A DNA stretch of 64,000 bases from Sphingomonas sp. RIT328 (GCF_000632225.1 NZ_JFYV01000001.1:1-64000), one strand, 5' to 3'. Counted from the stretch's first letter, positions 16,249 to 24,785 are shown. The notes: generated by a model from the letters alone, not told the origin. Program-made: numbers and translations.

Positions 16249-16264
16249 TGCAGGAGGCGTGCCA
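16249..16264 (-). promoter_or_regulatory. Sigma-54 promoter of the psp operon
   Basis: The minus strand reads TGGCACGCCTCCTGCA, with GG and GC separated by exactly ten bases: a -24/-12 sigma-54 promoter (consensus TGGCACG-N4-TTGCA, one base off in the -12 box). Transcription would begin near 16239, about 48 bases before the peptide start. PspF, encoded divergently, is the expected activator. Confidence 0.85.
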
Positions 16265-16267
16265 AAT

Positions 16268-16298
16268 CCGAAAAGCACGCAAAAGCGTCACTTTTCGG
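16268..16298. promoter_or_regulatory. Inverted repeat upstream of the sigma-54 promoter, possible PspF site
   Basis: CCGAAAAG (16268-16275) and CTTTTCGG (16291-16298) are perfect arms around 15 bases. The dyad lies between pspF and the sigma-54 promoter. It is closer to the promoter than enhancer sites usually are, so a PspF site or a pspF autoregulatory site are both possible. Confidence 0.4.
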
Positions 16299-16365
16299 TG
16301 TCATCTATATGTAAAACACCGGCGGATGCTTGCATAGTCTTGGCGTTTTGCGCCAGATGTTGGCG

Positions 16366-17430
16366 ATGGAACGGACCTCGCAGGTGATCGGCCAATCGGG
16401 GGCCTTTCTCGACGCGCTGGAGCGTGCCAGCCGCGCCGCCGCGCTCGATCGCCCGGTGCTGGTGATCGGCGAACGCGGTACCGGCAAGGAGCTGGTCGCC
16501 GAGCGTCTCCACCGCCTGTCGCCGCGCTGGGACCAGCCGCTGGTGGTGATGAATTGCGCCGCGCTGCCCGAGTCGCTGATCGAGGCGGAACTGTTCGGCC
16601 ATGAGGCGGGTGCCTTCACCGGCGCCACCAAGGCGCGCGCCGGCCGATTCGAGGAGGCACATCGCGGTACCTTGTTCCTCGACGAACTCGGCACGCTGTC
16701 GATGGCGGCACAGGAGCGGCTGCTGCGGGCGGTCGAATATGGCGAGATCACCCGGATCGGCGCGTCGCGGCCGGCGCGCGTCGACGTGCGGATCGTCGCG
16801 GCGACCAACGAACATCTTCCCGACAAGGTCGATGCGCACGAATTCCGCGCCGATCTGCTCGACCGGCTGAGCTTCGAGGTGGTGACGCTGCCGCCGCTGC
16901 GCGCGCGTACCGGCGATATCGCGGTGCTCGCCGACCATTTCGGCCGGCGGATGGCGTCGGAGATCGGCTGGGATCGCTGGCCCGGCTTCGGCCCGCGCGC
17001 GCTCGACCAGCTGCACACCTATCGCTGGCCGGGCAACGTCCGCGAGCTGCGCAACGTCGTCGAGCGCGCGGTCTATCGCTGGGACGGCGACGGCCCGGTC
17101 GACGCAATCGAGATCGATCCCTTCGCCTCGCCGTTCCGGCCGCAGGGCGGGGCGGGCGGCGGGCCGCGCCGGGCAACGCCCGCGCCTGCATCCGCGTCCG
17201 CGTCTTCGGCCGCCGATGCGCCGCCCGAGGACAGCCCGGTCGCCGCCTGCGAGGCCGGACCGTCCGACTTCAAGTCGCGCGTCGCGCAATTCGAACGCGA
17301 GCTGCTCGCCCGTGCGCTCGCCGACCATCGCTTCAACCAGCGCGCCACCGCCGAGGCGCTCGGGCTCAGCTACGATCAGTTGCGCCACGCGCTGCGCCGA
17401 CACGAGCTGATCAACGCGACGGGCTCGTAA
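16366..17430 (+). CDS. pspF: Sigma-54-dependent activator PspF
   Basis: Enhancer-binding AAA+ ATPase that opens the sigma-54 promoter of the psp operon and is held inactive by PspA. The protein has no N-terminal regulatory domain, as expected. Visible are Walker A in VIGERGTGKELVAERL, the sigma-54 contact loop GAFTGA (residues 82-87), Walker B in GTLFLDELGTL and arginine-finger region FRADLLDRLSFEV. A Pro/Ala-rich linker leads to a Fis-type helix-turn-helix (NQRATAEALGLSYDQLRHAL). I start at ATG 16366 (MERTSQVIG); ATG 16357 is also in frame. 354 residues. It is divergent from the psp operon it controls. Confidence 0.94.
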   Translation: MERTSQVIGQSGAFLDALERASRAAALDRPVLVIGERGTGKELVAERLHRLSPRWDQPLVVMNCAALPESLIEAELFGHEAGAFTGATKARAGRFEEAHRGTLFLDELGTLSMAAQERLLRAVEYGEITRIGASRPARVDVRIVAATNEHLPDKVDAHEFRADLLDRLSFEVVTLPPLRARTGDIAVLADHFGRRMASEIGWDRWPGFGPRALDQLHTYRWPGNVRELRNVVERAVYRWDGDGPVDAIEIDPFASPFRPQGGAGGGPRRATPAPASASASSAADAPPEDSPVAACEAGPSDFKSRVAQFERELLARALADHRFNQRATAEALGLSYDQLRHALRRHELINATGS

Positions 17431-17515
17431 CGCTTGCGTAACGGCGGGGGAGCATTAGGCAAAGACCTGCGTTAACGCCGGGACGACACTGTCCCTACCG
17501 AAAGGAGCCTTAGCC

Positions 17516-18121
17516 ATGGCATTCGAACTGCCGCCGCTGCCGTATGACTATGACGCGCTGGAGCCGGTCATCTCCAAGGAGACGATGACCTTCCACCACG
17601 ACAAGCATCATGCCGCCTATACCGCCAAGCTCAACGAAGGCGTCGCCGCCGACGCGAGCCTCGAAGGCCTGTCGATCGAGGACATCCTCGGCCGCATCTC
17701 GTCGCTGCCGCCGCTCGTCCGCAACAATGGCGGCGGCTATTGGAACCACGACTTCTTTTGGAAGATCATGGCGCCCAAGGGTTCGACGCAGCCGTCCGGC
17801 GCGCTCAAGGACGCGATCGACGCCTATGGCGGGCTCGACAAGCTCAAGGAGGATTTCAACACCAAGGGCGCGGGCCAGTTCGGCTCGGGCTGGGCCTGGG
17901 TGATCAAGGATTCGAGCGGCGCGCTCAAGGTGACGTCGACGCCGAACCAGGACAATCCGCTGATGGACGATGCCAAGGACAAGGGCACGCCGATCCTCGG
18001 CAATGACGTGTGGGAACACGCCTATTACCTGACCTACAAGAACGATCGCCCCGGCTATCTCAAGGCGTGGTGGGACATCGTCAACTGGGACGAAGCCGGC
18101 AAGCGTTTCGACGCGGCGTAA
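17516..18121 (+). CDS. sodB: Superoxide dismutase, Fe/Mn type
   Basis: Converts superoxide to hydrogen peroxide and oxygen in the cytoplasm. The 201-residue product is a standard Fe/Mn-SOD: first metal ligand His27 in TFHHDKHHAAYTAKLN, GGGYWNHDFFWKIM with the second histidine, FGSGWAWVI, and DVWEHAYYLTYKNDRPGYL with the Asp and His ligands. The Fe form (sodB) is the usual one in this group, but sequence alone does not settle the metal. AAAGGAGC precedes the ATG. It stands alone and is followed by a repeat hairpin. Confidence 0.95.
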   Translation: MAFELPPLPYDYDALEPVISKETMTFHHDKHHAAYTAKLNEGVAADASLEGLSIEDILGRISSLPPLVRNNGGGYWNHDFFWKIMAPKGSTQPSGALKDAIDAYGGLDKLKEDFNTKGAGQFGSGWAWVIKDSSGALKVTSTPNQDNPLMDDAKDKGTPILGNDVWEHAYYLTYKNDRPGYLKAWWDIVNWDEAGKRFDAA

Positions 18122-18127
18122 TTCCCA

Positions 18128-18263
18128 AATTCCTCCCCGCTAGCGGGGAGGGGGACCAGCCGCAGGCTGGTGGAGGGGGGCTTCCGCAAGCGATGCGCTG
18201 CGTGAAGAGCCCCCTCCACCACCGGCTTCGCCGGCGGTCCCCCTCCCCGTGCCGGGGAGGATT
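18128..18263. repeat. Large REP-like inverted repeat between sodB and yciB
   Basis: The left half (CCTCCCCGCTAGCGGGGAGG, then GGGACCAGCCGCAGGCTGG and TGGAGGGGGGCTT) is mirrored by the right half (AGCCCCCTCCACCACCGGC, then GGTCCCCCTCCCCG and GGGGAGGATT). Each half also contains its own small hairpins. It separates two convergent genes and touches the yciB stop codon, so it may act as a two-way terminator. This is a common sphingomonad intergenic repeat type. Confidence 0.75.
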
Positions 18264-18936
18264 ATTCCGGCGGAATGCCCGCTTGCGGGTCTTCGGTATT
18301 CAGCCCGTGCCTGAGCAGCATCGGCACGTTGGCGAAGGCGAACAGCAGGGTGAGCGGGATCGCCCCCCATAATTTGAACCCGACCCAGAAATCCCAGCTC
18401 GTCGTCCGCCACACCGCCTCGTTGAGCGCGGCCATCGCGACGAAGAATAGCGCCCAGTTGCGCGTCAGCTTGCGCCAGCCGACCGCGTCCAGCCCCGGAT
18501 AGGCGGTGCCGAGCAGGCCCTGCAGCAACGGCCGGCCGGTGATCAGCCCGAAAGCGAGCACGGCGGCGAACATGCCGTAGACGAAGCTCGGCTTCATCTG
18601 GATGAACTTGGGGTCGTGGAACCAGACGGTCAGCCCGCCGAACACGACGACGAAGCCGCCCGAGATCCACAGCATCGGCGACACCGCGCCGAGCTTCGCC
18701 TTCGATACCGCCATCGCGATCACCGTCGCGACGACGAAGGCGGTGGTGGCGACGATCACCTTGGCGATCACCAGCGCACCGGCGCGGTCGAGATCGGAGA
18801 GGAAGCCGGTGCCCGCCGCGACCAGCTTCATCGCCAGCGCCGCGGGGAAGAGGAAATTGACCGCGAAGAAGACGAGCAGCGGACCATATTCGATGCCCAT
18901 CCGCAGGCCGGGGGAGGATGGCCGTGCCGCGGTCAC
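18262..18936 (-). CDS. yciB: Inner-membrane septation protein YciB/IspZ
   Basis: Multi-pass inner-membrane protein of the YciB (intracellular septation protein A) family, linked to envelope synthesis and cell shape. The 224-residue product has about six hydrophobic helices, GPLLVFFAVNFLFPAALAM at the start and the conserved NWALFFVAMAALNEAVWR and FWVGFKLWGAIPLTLLFAF near the end. The GTG at 18936 overlaps the ftsY stop (GTGA), favouring this start over ATG 18900, though the family sequence begins near the latter. Confidence 0.88.
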   Translation of the reverse strand: MTAARPSSPGLRMGIEYGPLLVFFAVNFLFPAALAMKLVAAGTGFLSDLDRAGALVIAKVIVATTAFVVATVIAMAVSKAKLGAVSPMLWISGGFVVVFGGLTVWFHDPKFIQMKPSFVYGMFAAVLAFGLITGRPLLQGLLGTAYPGLDAVGWRKLTRNWALFFVAMAALNEAVWRTTSWDFWVGFKLWGAIPLTLLFAFANVPMLLRHGLNTEDPQAGIPPE

Positions 18937-19871
18937 TTGCGCGCCCCCTGATCGACGCCGGCGATGATCCGTGCCACCTCATTGGCGTCGAACGGCCGGA
19001 GGTCGGTCATCCCCTCGCCGACGCCGATCGCGTGGATCGGCAGGCCGTATTTCTCCGCCGCGGCGACCAGCACGCCGCCGCGCGCGGTGCCGTCGAGCTT
19101 GGTCATGACGAGGCCGGTGACCCCCGCCACCTCCTTGAACACCGCGATCTGGCTGAGCGCATTCTGGCCGGTGGTCGCGTCGAGCACCAGCACGACGTCA
19201 TGCGGGCTCGCCGGGTTGATCCGGCCGAGCACGCGGCGGATCTTGGCGAGTTCGTCCATCAGCTCGCGCTTGTTCTGCAACCGGCCGGCGGTGTCGACGA
19301 TCAGCACGTCGATGCCGGTCTCGGTCGCCTTCTTCACCGCGTCCCAGACGACGCCCGCGGCATCGCCGCCCTCCGGCCCGGTGACGATCGGCACGCCCAC
19401 CCGGTCGGCCCAGGTGCGCAGCTGGCCGATCGCCGCGGCGCGGAACGTGTCGCCTGCCGCCAGCATCACGCCGTAATCCTGTTCCATCAGCAGATGCGCG
19501 AGCTTGGCGATCGTCGTCGTCTTGCCCGATCCGTTGACGCCGATGACGAGGATCACCTGCGGCCGCGGAAACGCCTCGATCTCGATCGGGCGGGCGACGC
19601 GGGCGAGCGTCTTCTCGACCTCCTCGGCGACGACGAGGCGGATGCCGAGCTCCTCCATGTTGCGCTCGAACGTCCCCTCGGCGAGGCGGGTGCGGATCTT
19701 GCCGGCGGTGTCGGGGCCGAGGTCGGAGGCGATCAGCGCCTCCTCGACCTCGTCGAGCGTCGCCTCGTCGAGCCGCGCGCCGCCGAGGCCGGCGAGATTG
19801 CCGACCAGCCGGTCCGACGTCTTCTTGAATCCGCCGAGCAGCCGCTCGTGCCAGGTGGGGGTGGTGCTCAT
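18933..19871 (-). CDS. ftsY: Signal recognition particle receptor FtsY
   Basis: GTPase at the inner membrane that receives SRP-ribosome complexes and hands them to SecYEG. The 312-residue product has the N domain (up to about 95) and the G domain: VIGVNGSGKTTTIAKLAH (G1), AAGDTFRAAA, DTAGRLQNK (G3), TKLDGTARGG (G4), and the terminal GVGEGMTDLRPFDA. It lacks the long acidic N-terminal A domain of the E. coli protein, as is usual in alphaproteobacteria. It overlaps mtaB upstream by four bases and yciB downstream. Confidence 0.96.
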   Translation of the reverse strand: MSTTPTWHERLLGGFKKTSDRLVGNLAGLGGARLDEATLDEVEEALIASDLGPDTAGKIRTRLAEGTFERNMEELGIRLVVAEEVEKTLARVARPIEIEAFPRPQVILVIGVNGSGKTTTIAKLAHLLMEQDYGVMLAAGDTFRAAAIGQLRTWADRVGVPIVTGPEGGDAAGVVWDAVKKATETGIDVLIVDTAGRLQNKRELMDELAKIRRVLGRINPASPHDVVLVLDATTGQNALSQIAVFKEVAGVTGLVMTKLDGTARGGVLVAAAEKYGLPIHAIGVGEGMTDLRPFDANEVARIIAGVDQGARK

Positions 19872-21271
19872 ATCATCGTCCCTAGCAGCTGGGTGTCGGT
19901 GGCGGCAGTGATGCGGACCGCGACGATATCGCCGGGGTTGCGGGTGACTGGACGCGAAAGCGCGGCGCTTGCGGAGGCCTGCCCTTCGACCGGCTCAGGG
20001 CGGCCGGGGGAGGGGGGCGCGGTGTCTTCACGACTGCCACCGCCAAAGTCCCCATGATCCGTCAGGGCTGAGCCTGTCGAAGCCCGGCCGTCCCCGTGCG
20101 CGACGCCGATCGGCGCAAGCGACACCTCCGCGAAATTTCCCGCATGGCCGCGGGTCCCCGGCCGTTCGAGCAGCACCTGCTGCACCGTGCCGACCTGCCC
20201 GTCGAGCCATGCCGTCCGCCGCCGCGCCGCCGCGGCGCGCAACCGTTCCGCCCGCGCCTTGATCGTCGCCGGGGCGACCTGCGGCATACGCGCCGCCGGC
20301 GTGCCGGCGCGCGGCGAATAGGGGAAGATATGGCCGTGGACGATATCGGCATCGTCGATCAGCGCGAGCGTGTCGGCGAACATCGCGTCATCCTCGGTCG
20401 GGAAGCCGGCGATCAGGTCGGCGCCGATCGCGAGATCGGGCCGCGCCGCCTTGAGCCGCGCCACCGTCGCCACCGCCTGCGCGCGGCTGTGGCGGCGCTT
20501 CATCCGCTTGAGGATCAGGTCGTTGCCCGCCTGGAAGGAGAGGTGGAGATGCGGCATGATCCGCGCCTCGCCGGTGATCAGCGCCTCGAGCCGCGCGTCG
20601 ATCTCGATCGAATCGAGCGACGACAGCCGCAGCCGCGCCAGCGCCGGGACATGGCGCAGGATGCGCGCGACCAGATGCCCCAGCGTCGGCGCGCCGGGCA
20701 GGTCATGGCCATAGCTGGTCAGATCGACCCCGGTCAGCACGATCTCGCCATGGCCCGCGTCGACCAGCGCGGCGATCCGGTCGATCACCGCGCCCGCCGG
20801 CACCGACCGGCTCGGCCCGCGGCCGAACGGGATCGCGCAGAAGGTGCAGCGATGGTCGCAGCCGTTCTGCACCTCGACGAAGGCGCGGGCGTGGCCGGTG
20901 AAGCTCGCGGCGAGATGCGGCGCGGTATCGCGCAACTGCATGATGTCGCCGACCACGACGGGGGCGAGGCTGTCCCACGCCGCGCGCGACAGTTTCTCGC
21001 CATTGCCGATCACCCGGTCGACCTCGGGCATCGCCGCAAAGCCCTGCGGGTCGATCTGCGCCGCGCAGCCGGTGACGACCAGCTCGGCGTACGGCCGGTC
21101 GCGCCGCGCCCGGCGGATCGCGCTGCGCGTCGCCTTGACCGCGGCGTTGGTCACCGCGCAGGAGTTGACGACCACGGTATCGCGCCCGGCGACGAGCGTC
21201 CGGATCGTTTCGCTCTCGGCGATGTTGAGGCGGCAGCCGAGGGAGATCACCTCTGGCGCGGGAGCAGGCAT
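19868..21271 (-). CDS. mtaB: tRNA t6A37 methylthiotransferase MtaB (with internal repeat insertion)
   Basis: Radical-SAM enzyme that adds a methylthio group to N6-threonylcarbamoyladenosine at tRNA position 37 (ms2t6A). About 467 residues. The N-terminal UPF0004 domain supplies cysteines in ISLGCRLN, VVNSCAVTN and VVTGCAAQ for the auxiliary cluster; the radical-SAM CxxxCxxC is in GCDHRCTFCAIPFGRG. The C-terminal TRAM-like part is interrupted by about 35 odd residues (from DGRASTGSALTDHGDF to RPEPVEGQASASA) encoded by an inverted repeat at 19984-20082. Start at ATG 21271 gives the family N terminus. Divergent from the DUF924 gene. Confidence 0.92.
   Translation of the reverse strand: MPAPAPEVISLGCRLNIAESETIRTLVAGRDTVVVNSCAVTNAAVKATRSAIRRARRDRPYAELVVTGCAAQIDPQGFAAMPEVDRVIGNGEKLSRAAWDSLAPVVVGDIMQLRDTAPHLAASFTGHARAFVEVQNGCDHRCTFCAIPFGRGPSRSVPAGAVIDRIAALVDAGHGEIVLTGVDLTSYGHDLPGAPTLGHLVARILRHVPALARLRLSSLDSIEIDARLEALITGEARIMPHLHLSFQAGNDLILKRMKRRHSRAQAVATVARLKAARPDLAIGADLIAGFPTEDDAMFADTLALIDDADIVHGHIFPYSPRAGTPAARMPQVAPATIKARAERLRAAAARRRTAWLDGQVGTVQQVLLERPGTRGHAGNFAEVSLAPIGVAHGDGRASTGSALTDHGDFGGGSREDTAPPSPGRPEPVEGQASASAALSRPVTRNPGDIVAVRITAATDTQLLGTMI
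19984..20082. repeat. Inverted-repeat element inserted in frame in mtaB
   Basis: CTTCGACCGGCTCAGGG at 19984-20000 is mirrored by GGCTGAGCCTGTCGAAG at 20066-20082 with one internal mismatch. The type (TTCGACNGGCTCAG) is a widespread short bacterial intergenic repeat, read in proteins as EPVEGQ or LSLSKP. Here it keeps the mtaB frame open. Confidence 0.72.
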
Positions 21272-21311
21272 GGCGGGCGATTTAGTCAGTGATGGAGCCC
21301 AAGTCCATGAC

Positions 21312-21845
21312 ATGGCGACGGCGGTCCTCGACTTCTGGTTCGGGCTGACCAGCGAACAGCAATTCGCCAAGGACGACGCCCTCGACCGGACGATCGCCGC
21401 ACGCTTCGCGGCGATGCGCGATGGCGTGCTGCGCGCGCGGGCGGAAGGCTGGCGCGACGATCCCGATACGCTGCTGGCGGCGATCATTCTGCTCGACCAA
21501 TTCTCGCGCAATCTGCATCGCGGCGCGGCGGAGGCCTATGCGGCGGACGGCCTTGCGCGCGAATTGACGCACACCGCGATCGGACGGGGCTGGGAGGGGC
21601 GCTATCCGCCAGAACGGCGCGTCTTCCTCTACATGCCCTTGATGCATGCGGAGGATCTGGCGGAGCAGGACCTGTCGGTGACGAAGTTCGAGGCGCTGGG
21701 GCTTGCGGATAACATCGCCTTCGCACACGATCATCGTGACGTGATCGCAGCCTATGGACGCTTCCCGAGCCGCAATGCCGCGCTGGGACGCGAATCGACC
21801 GATGCGGAACGCGCCTATCTCGCCCGGCCGGATGCCGGCTGGTAG
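21312..21845 (+). CDS. DUF924-family protein
   Basis: A 177-residue protein of unknown function with the DUF924 signature: VLDFWFGLTSEQQFAKDDA at the start, then ILLDQFSRNLHRG, in which the Asp-Gln-Phe-Ser-Arg-Asn is the most conserved block, and FLYMPLMHAEDLAEQDLSV. The fold is TPR-like. The ATG at 21312 directly starts the conserved region; ATG 21270 in the same frame would add 14 residues and overlap the mtaB start region. It is a single gene before ffh. Confidence 0.87.
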   Translation: MATAVLDFWFGLTSEQQFAKDDALDRTIAARFAAMRDGVLRARAEGWRDDPDTLLAAIILLDQFSRNLHRGAAEAYAADGLARELTHTAIGRGWEGRYPPERRVFLYMPLMHAEDLAEQDLSVTKFEALGLADNIAFAHDHRDVIAAYGRFPSRNAALGRESTDAERAYLARPDAGW

Positions 21846-21945
21846 GACCAAGCGGCCACTCTTGCCTCCATCGTCACTTTCGACTAACAGCGATGCACGT
21901 TCCTCCACGGAATGCGATCGATGAAGCGCCCATGGGTGCACGCTG

Positions 21946-21976
21946 GCCGGCGAGGTTTCGCCCGCCGGCGTCTTTT
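21946..21976 (+). terminator. Hairpin with T run upstream of ffh
   Basis: GCCGGCG (21946-21952) and CGCCGGC (21963-21969) enclose ten bases, followed by GTCTTTT. It could end transcription from the DUF924 gene or act as an attenuator in the ffh leader, since the ffh start is only 33 bases further. Confidence 0.5.
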
Positions 21977-22008
21977 GCGTTGCGTGGCATGATAAGGGTT
22001 TCGAGGCG

Positions 22009-23517
22009 ATGTTCGACAGTCTGAGCGACCGGCTTGGCGGCGTATTCGACCGCCTGCGTGGCCGTGGCGCGCTGACCGAGGCCGACGTGCGGACGGCGAT
22101 GCGCGAAGTGCGCGTCGCGCTGCTCGAGGCCGACGTCGCGCTGCCGGTCGCGCGCCAGTTCGTCGACAAGGTGACCGAGGAAGCGGTCGGCCAGAACGTG
22201 CTGCGCTCGGTCACGCCGGGGCAGCAGGTCGTCAAGATCGTCAACGACGCGCTGGTCGAGATGCTCGGCGCCGACGCGTCGGAGCTGGACCTCTCCGTTA
22301 CCCCGCCCGCGGTGGTGATGATGGTCGGCCTGCAGGGCTCGGGCAAGACGACGACCACCGCCAAGATCGCCAAGCGCCTCGCCGCCGGCGTCGGCGGGCG
22401 TGACCGCAAGAAGGTGCTGATGGCGTCGCTCGACGTCAATCGCCCCAATGCGCAGGAACAGCTCGCGACCTTGGGCACGCAGGTCGAGGTGGCGACGCTG
22501 CCGATCGTCCCCGGCCAGCAGCCGGTCGACATTGCCCGCCGCGCGCTCCACGCCGCCAAGCTCCAGGGCTATGACGTGCTGATGCTCGACACCGCCGGCC
22601 GGCTCCACGTCGACCAGGCGCTGATGGACGAGATGAAGGCGGTGGCGGAGATCGCCACGCCGCAGGAGATCCTGCTCGTCGTCGATTCGCTGACCGGGCA
22701 GGACGCGGTCAACGTCGCGCAGAACTTCTCCGAACAGGTGCCGCTGACCGGCGTCGTGCTGACCCGGATGGACGGCGACGCGCGCGGCGGTGCCGCGCTG
22801 TCGATGCGCGCGGTCACCGGCAAGCCGATCAAATTCGCCGGCACCGGCGAAAAGATGGACGCGCTCGAAGCCTTCCATCCCAGCCGCGTCGCCGGCCGCA
22901 TCCTCGGCATGGGCGACGTCGTCAGCCTGGTCGAACGCGCCGCCGAATCGATCCAGCAGGAAGACGCCGAGCGGATGACCGCGCGGCTCGCCAAGGGTCA
23001 GTTCGACATGAACGACCTGCGCGGCCAGCTCCAGCAGATGCGCCGGATGGGCGGTCTCGGCGCGCTCGCCGGGATGATGCCGGGGATGAAGAAGGCGCAG
23101 GGCGCGCTCGCCACCGCCGGCGGCGACAAGATGCTGATCCACATGGATGCGATGATCGGCTCGATGACCGTCAAGGAACGGACCAAGCCTGAGCTGATCA
23201 ACGCCAAGCGCAAGATCCGCATCGCCAAGGGATCGGGCACGACGGTGCAGGAGGTCAACAAACTCCTCAAGATGCACCAGGAAATGTCGACCGCCATGAA
23301 GAAGATCAAGAAGATGGGCGGTCTCAAGGGCATGATGGCGATGCTCGGCAAGGGCGGCATGGGCGGCCTCGGCAATGCGATCGGCGGCGCCGGGCTCGGT
23401 GACATGATGGACAAGGCCGGCGGCGGCCTGCCCAAGGGGCTGCCCGGCCTCGGCGGCGGCCAGGACGGCATGCCCAAGCTTCCGCCCGGTTTCGAAAATC
23501 TTCTCAAGAAGAAATAA
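22009..23517 (+). CDS. ffh: Signal recognition particle protein Ffh
   Basis: GTPase subunit of SRP that binds signal sequences on ribosomes. The 502-residue product has the N domain (1-90), the G domain with [28 protein letters not shown] and [13 protein letters not shown], and a Met-rich M domain (about 300-430) that binds 4.5S RNA and signal peptides, with [20 protein letters not shown] as the RNA-binding helix. A Gly/Met-rich tail ([14 protein letters not shown] onward) follows, longer than in E. coli. It is followed 40 bases later by rpsP. Confidence 0.97.
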   Translation: MFDSLSDRLGGVFDRLRGRGALTEADVRTAMREVRVALLEADVALPVARQFVDKVTEEAVGQNVLRSVTPGQQVVKIVNDALVEMLGADASELDLSVTPPAVVMMVGLQGSGKTTTTAKIAKRLAAGVGGRDRKKVLMASLDVNRPNAQEQLATLGTQVEVATLPIVPGQQPVDIARRALHAAKLQGYDVLMLDTAGRLHVDQALMDEMKAVAEIATPQEILLVVDSLTGQDAVNVAQNFSEQVPLTGVVLTRMDGDARGGAALSMRAVTGKPIKFAGTGEKMDALEAFHPSRVAGRILGMGDVVSLVERAAESIQQEDAERMTARLAKGQFDMNDLRGQLQQMRRMGGLGALAGMMPGMKKAQGALATAGGDKMLIHMDAMIGSMTVKERTKPELINAKRKIRIAKGSGTTVQEVNKLLKMHQEMSTAMKKIKKMGGLKGMMAMLGKGGMGGLGNAIGGAGLGDMMDKAGGGLPKGLPGLGGGQDGMPKLPPGFENLLKKK

Positions 23518-23557
23518 CACCTTTTACGCAAACGACTTAGAACGAAGGAAGATTATA

Positions 23558-23977
23558 ATGGCACTCAGCATTCGCCTGTCGCGTGGCGGCTCCAAGAAGC
23601 GTCCCTATTACCGGATCGTCGTCGCCGACGCGCGCAGCCCGCGCGACGGCAAGTTCATCGAGAAGATCGGCAACTACAACCCGCTGCTCGCCAAGGACGC
23701 CGAGAACCGCATCGTCCTCGACGCCGAGCGCGCCAAATACTGGCTGTCGAACGGCGCGCAGCCGACCGACCGCGTCGCGCGCTTCCTCGACGTCGCCGGT
23801 ATCCGTGAGCGCGCCGCGCGCAGCAACCCCAACAAGGGCAAGCCGGGCGAGAAGGCGACCGAGCGCGCCGAAGAGCGGGCCGAGAAGCTGAAGGCGCAGG
23901 AAGAGGCCGCCGCCGCCGCTGCCGCCGCCCCGGCCGAAGAGGCGCCTGCCGCCGACGCCGAGACTGCCGAGGCGTAA
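23558..23977 (+). CDS. rpsP: 30S ribosomal protein S16
   Basis: Ribosomal small-subunit protein. The first 85 residues are standard S16 ([20 protein letters not shown], then [13 protein letters not shown]). The 139-residue product carries a long C-terminal extension rich in Lys, Glu and Ala (about residues 95-139), common in alphaproteobacteria and likely disordered. GAAGGAAG is the ribosome site. Starts the rpsP-rimM part of the translation operon. Confidence 0.97.
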   Translation: MALSIRLSRGGSKKRPYYRIVVADARSPRDGKFIEKIGNYNPLLAKDAENRIVLDAERAKYWLSNGAQPTDRVARFLDVAGIRERAARSNPNKGKPGEKATERAEERAEKLKAQEEAAAAAAAAPAEEAPAADAETAEA

Positions 23978-24034
23978 GCATCGAAGCCGGCCATGGTGCG
24001 TTGATAGCCTCTCATTCCGAGGAGTTGACGCATC

Positions 24035-24184
24035 ATGGCCGCCGAACCCGATCCCCGTACCGCCGCCGACGAATCGACCGACGCGGCTGCGACCGACGAT
24101 GCCACCAATCAGGGCGTCTCGGCCACCGAACCCGCAGAGGGAGACGATGATGCCCCAGCAGGAGACGGCGGATCGCCGGGCTGA
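24035..24184 (+). CDS. 49-residue acidic ORF between rpsP and rimM
   Basis: An ORF begins MAAEPDPRTAADESTDAAAT and ends GDDDAPAGDGGSPG, strongly acidic and without hydrophobic stretches, so it would be disordered. GAGGAG lies about ten bases upstream of the ATG. Its end overlaps the rimM start by 38 bases in another frame. It could be a real small protein or a leader whose translation couples rpsP to rimM. I recognise no family. Confidence 0.45.
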   Translation: MAAEPDPRTAADESTDAAATDDATNQGVSATEPAEGDDDAPAGDGGSPG

Positions 24185-24650
24185 GCCCAGCGTCACGCTC
24201 GCGGTGGTGATCGGCGCGCACGGCGTCAACGGCCAGGTGCGCCTCAAGGTCTTCGCCGAGGATTTCGGCAGCTACAAGAGCTTCAACCAGGGCGCGCTGA
24301 CGCTCAAATCGGCGCAGGCCGGTAACAACGGCCTGATCGTCCGATTCGCCGAAGTCGCCGACCGCAACGCCGCCGAGGCGCTGCGTGGTACCGAATTGAC
24401 CGTGCCGCGCTCGGCGCTGCCGCCGCTCGGCGACGGCGAATATTATCATGCCGATCTGATGGGCCTGCCGGCGGTGTCGACCGACGGCAGCGCGCTGGGC
24501 CGTGTGGTGCTGATCGAGAATTTCGGCGCCGGCGACGTGCTCGAGATCGAGCGGCCCGACGGCAAACGCTTCATGGTGCCGATGAACGCCGACGCGGTGC
24601 CCGAATGGAACGCAGACCGGCTGGTGGTGACCGCCGACTTCGTCGAATGA
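24147..24650 (+). CDS. rimM: Ribosome maturation factor RimM
   Basis: Binds S19 and helps 30S head assembly. The 167-residue product has the N-terminal RimM barrel (LAVVIGAHGVNGQVRLKVF, the family signature) and the PRC-barrel C-terminal domain (YYHADLMGLPAVSTDGSALG, then VLEIERPDGKRFMVPM). Start is at the ATG pair 24147/24150 after GAGGGAG. In most bacteria trmD follows at once; here trmD is 2.3 kb away behind other genes. Confidence 0.95.
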   Translation: MMPQQETADRRAEPSVTLAVVIGAHGVNGQVRLKVFAEDFGSYKSFNQGALTLKSAQAGNNGLIVRFAEVADRNAAEALRGTELTVPRSALPPLGDGEYYHADLMGLPAVSTDGSALGRVVLIENFGAGDVLEIERPDGKRFMVPMNADAVPEWNADRLVVTADFVE

Positions 24651-24761
24651 CGCGGTGGCGGTGACGGGCGCAATCGGCCCAAGCGATCTGTCCTATAGTC
24701 CCCTGACGGGCTATCCTCGCGCACGCTCTTTCTAATGTGAGTCGCTCGTAGCGCAGGAATC

Positions 24762-24785
24762 GAAACGATCGCAGCGGATCGTTTC
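24762..24785 (+). terminator. Terminator-like hairpin after rimM
   Basis: GAAACGATC and GATCGTTTC form a perfect 9-bp stem with loop GCAGCG, followed by CGTTAAGG. It lies 112 bases past the rimM stop and probably ends the ffh/rpsP-rimM transcript. Confidence 0.5.

Noticed and set aside
16268..16298. CCGAAAAG..CTTTTCGG dyad as a terminator
   Set aside because: No gene ends into it on either side; it lies between divergent promoters, so a regulatory site is more likely.
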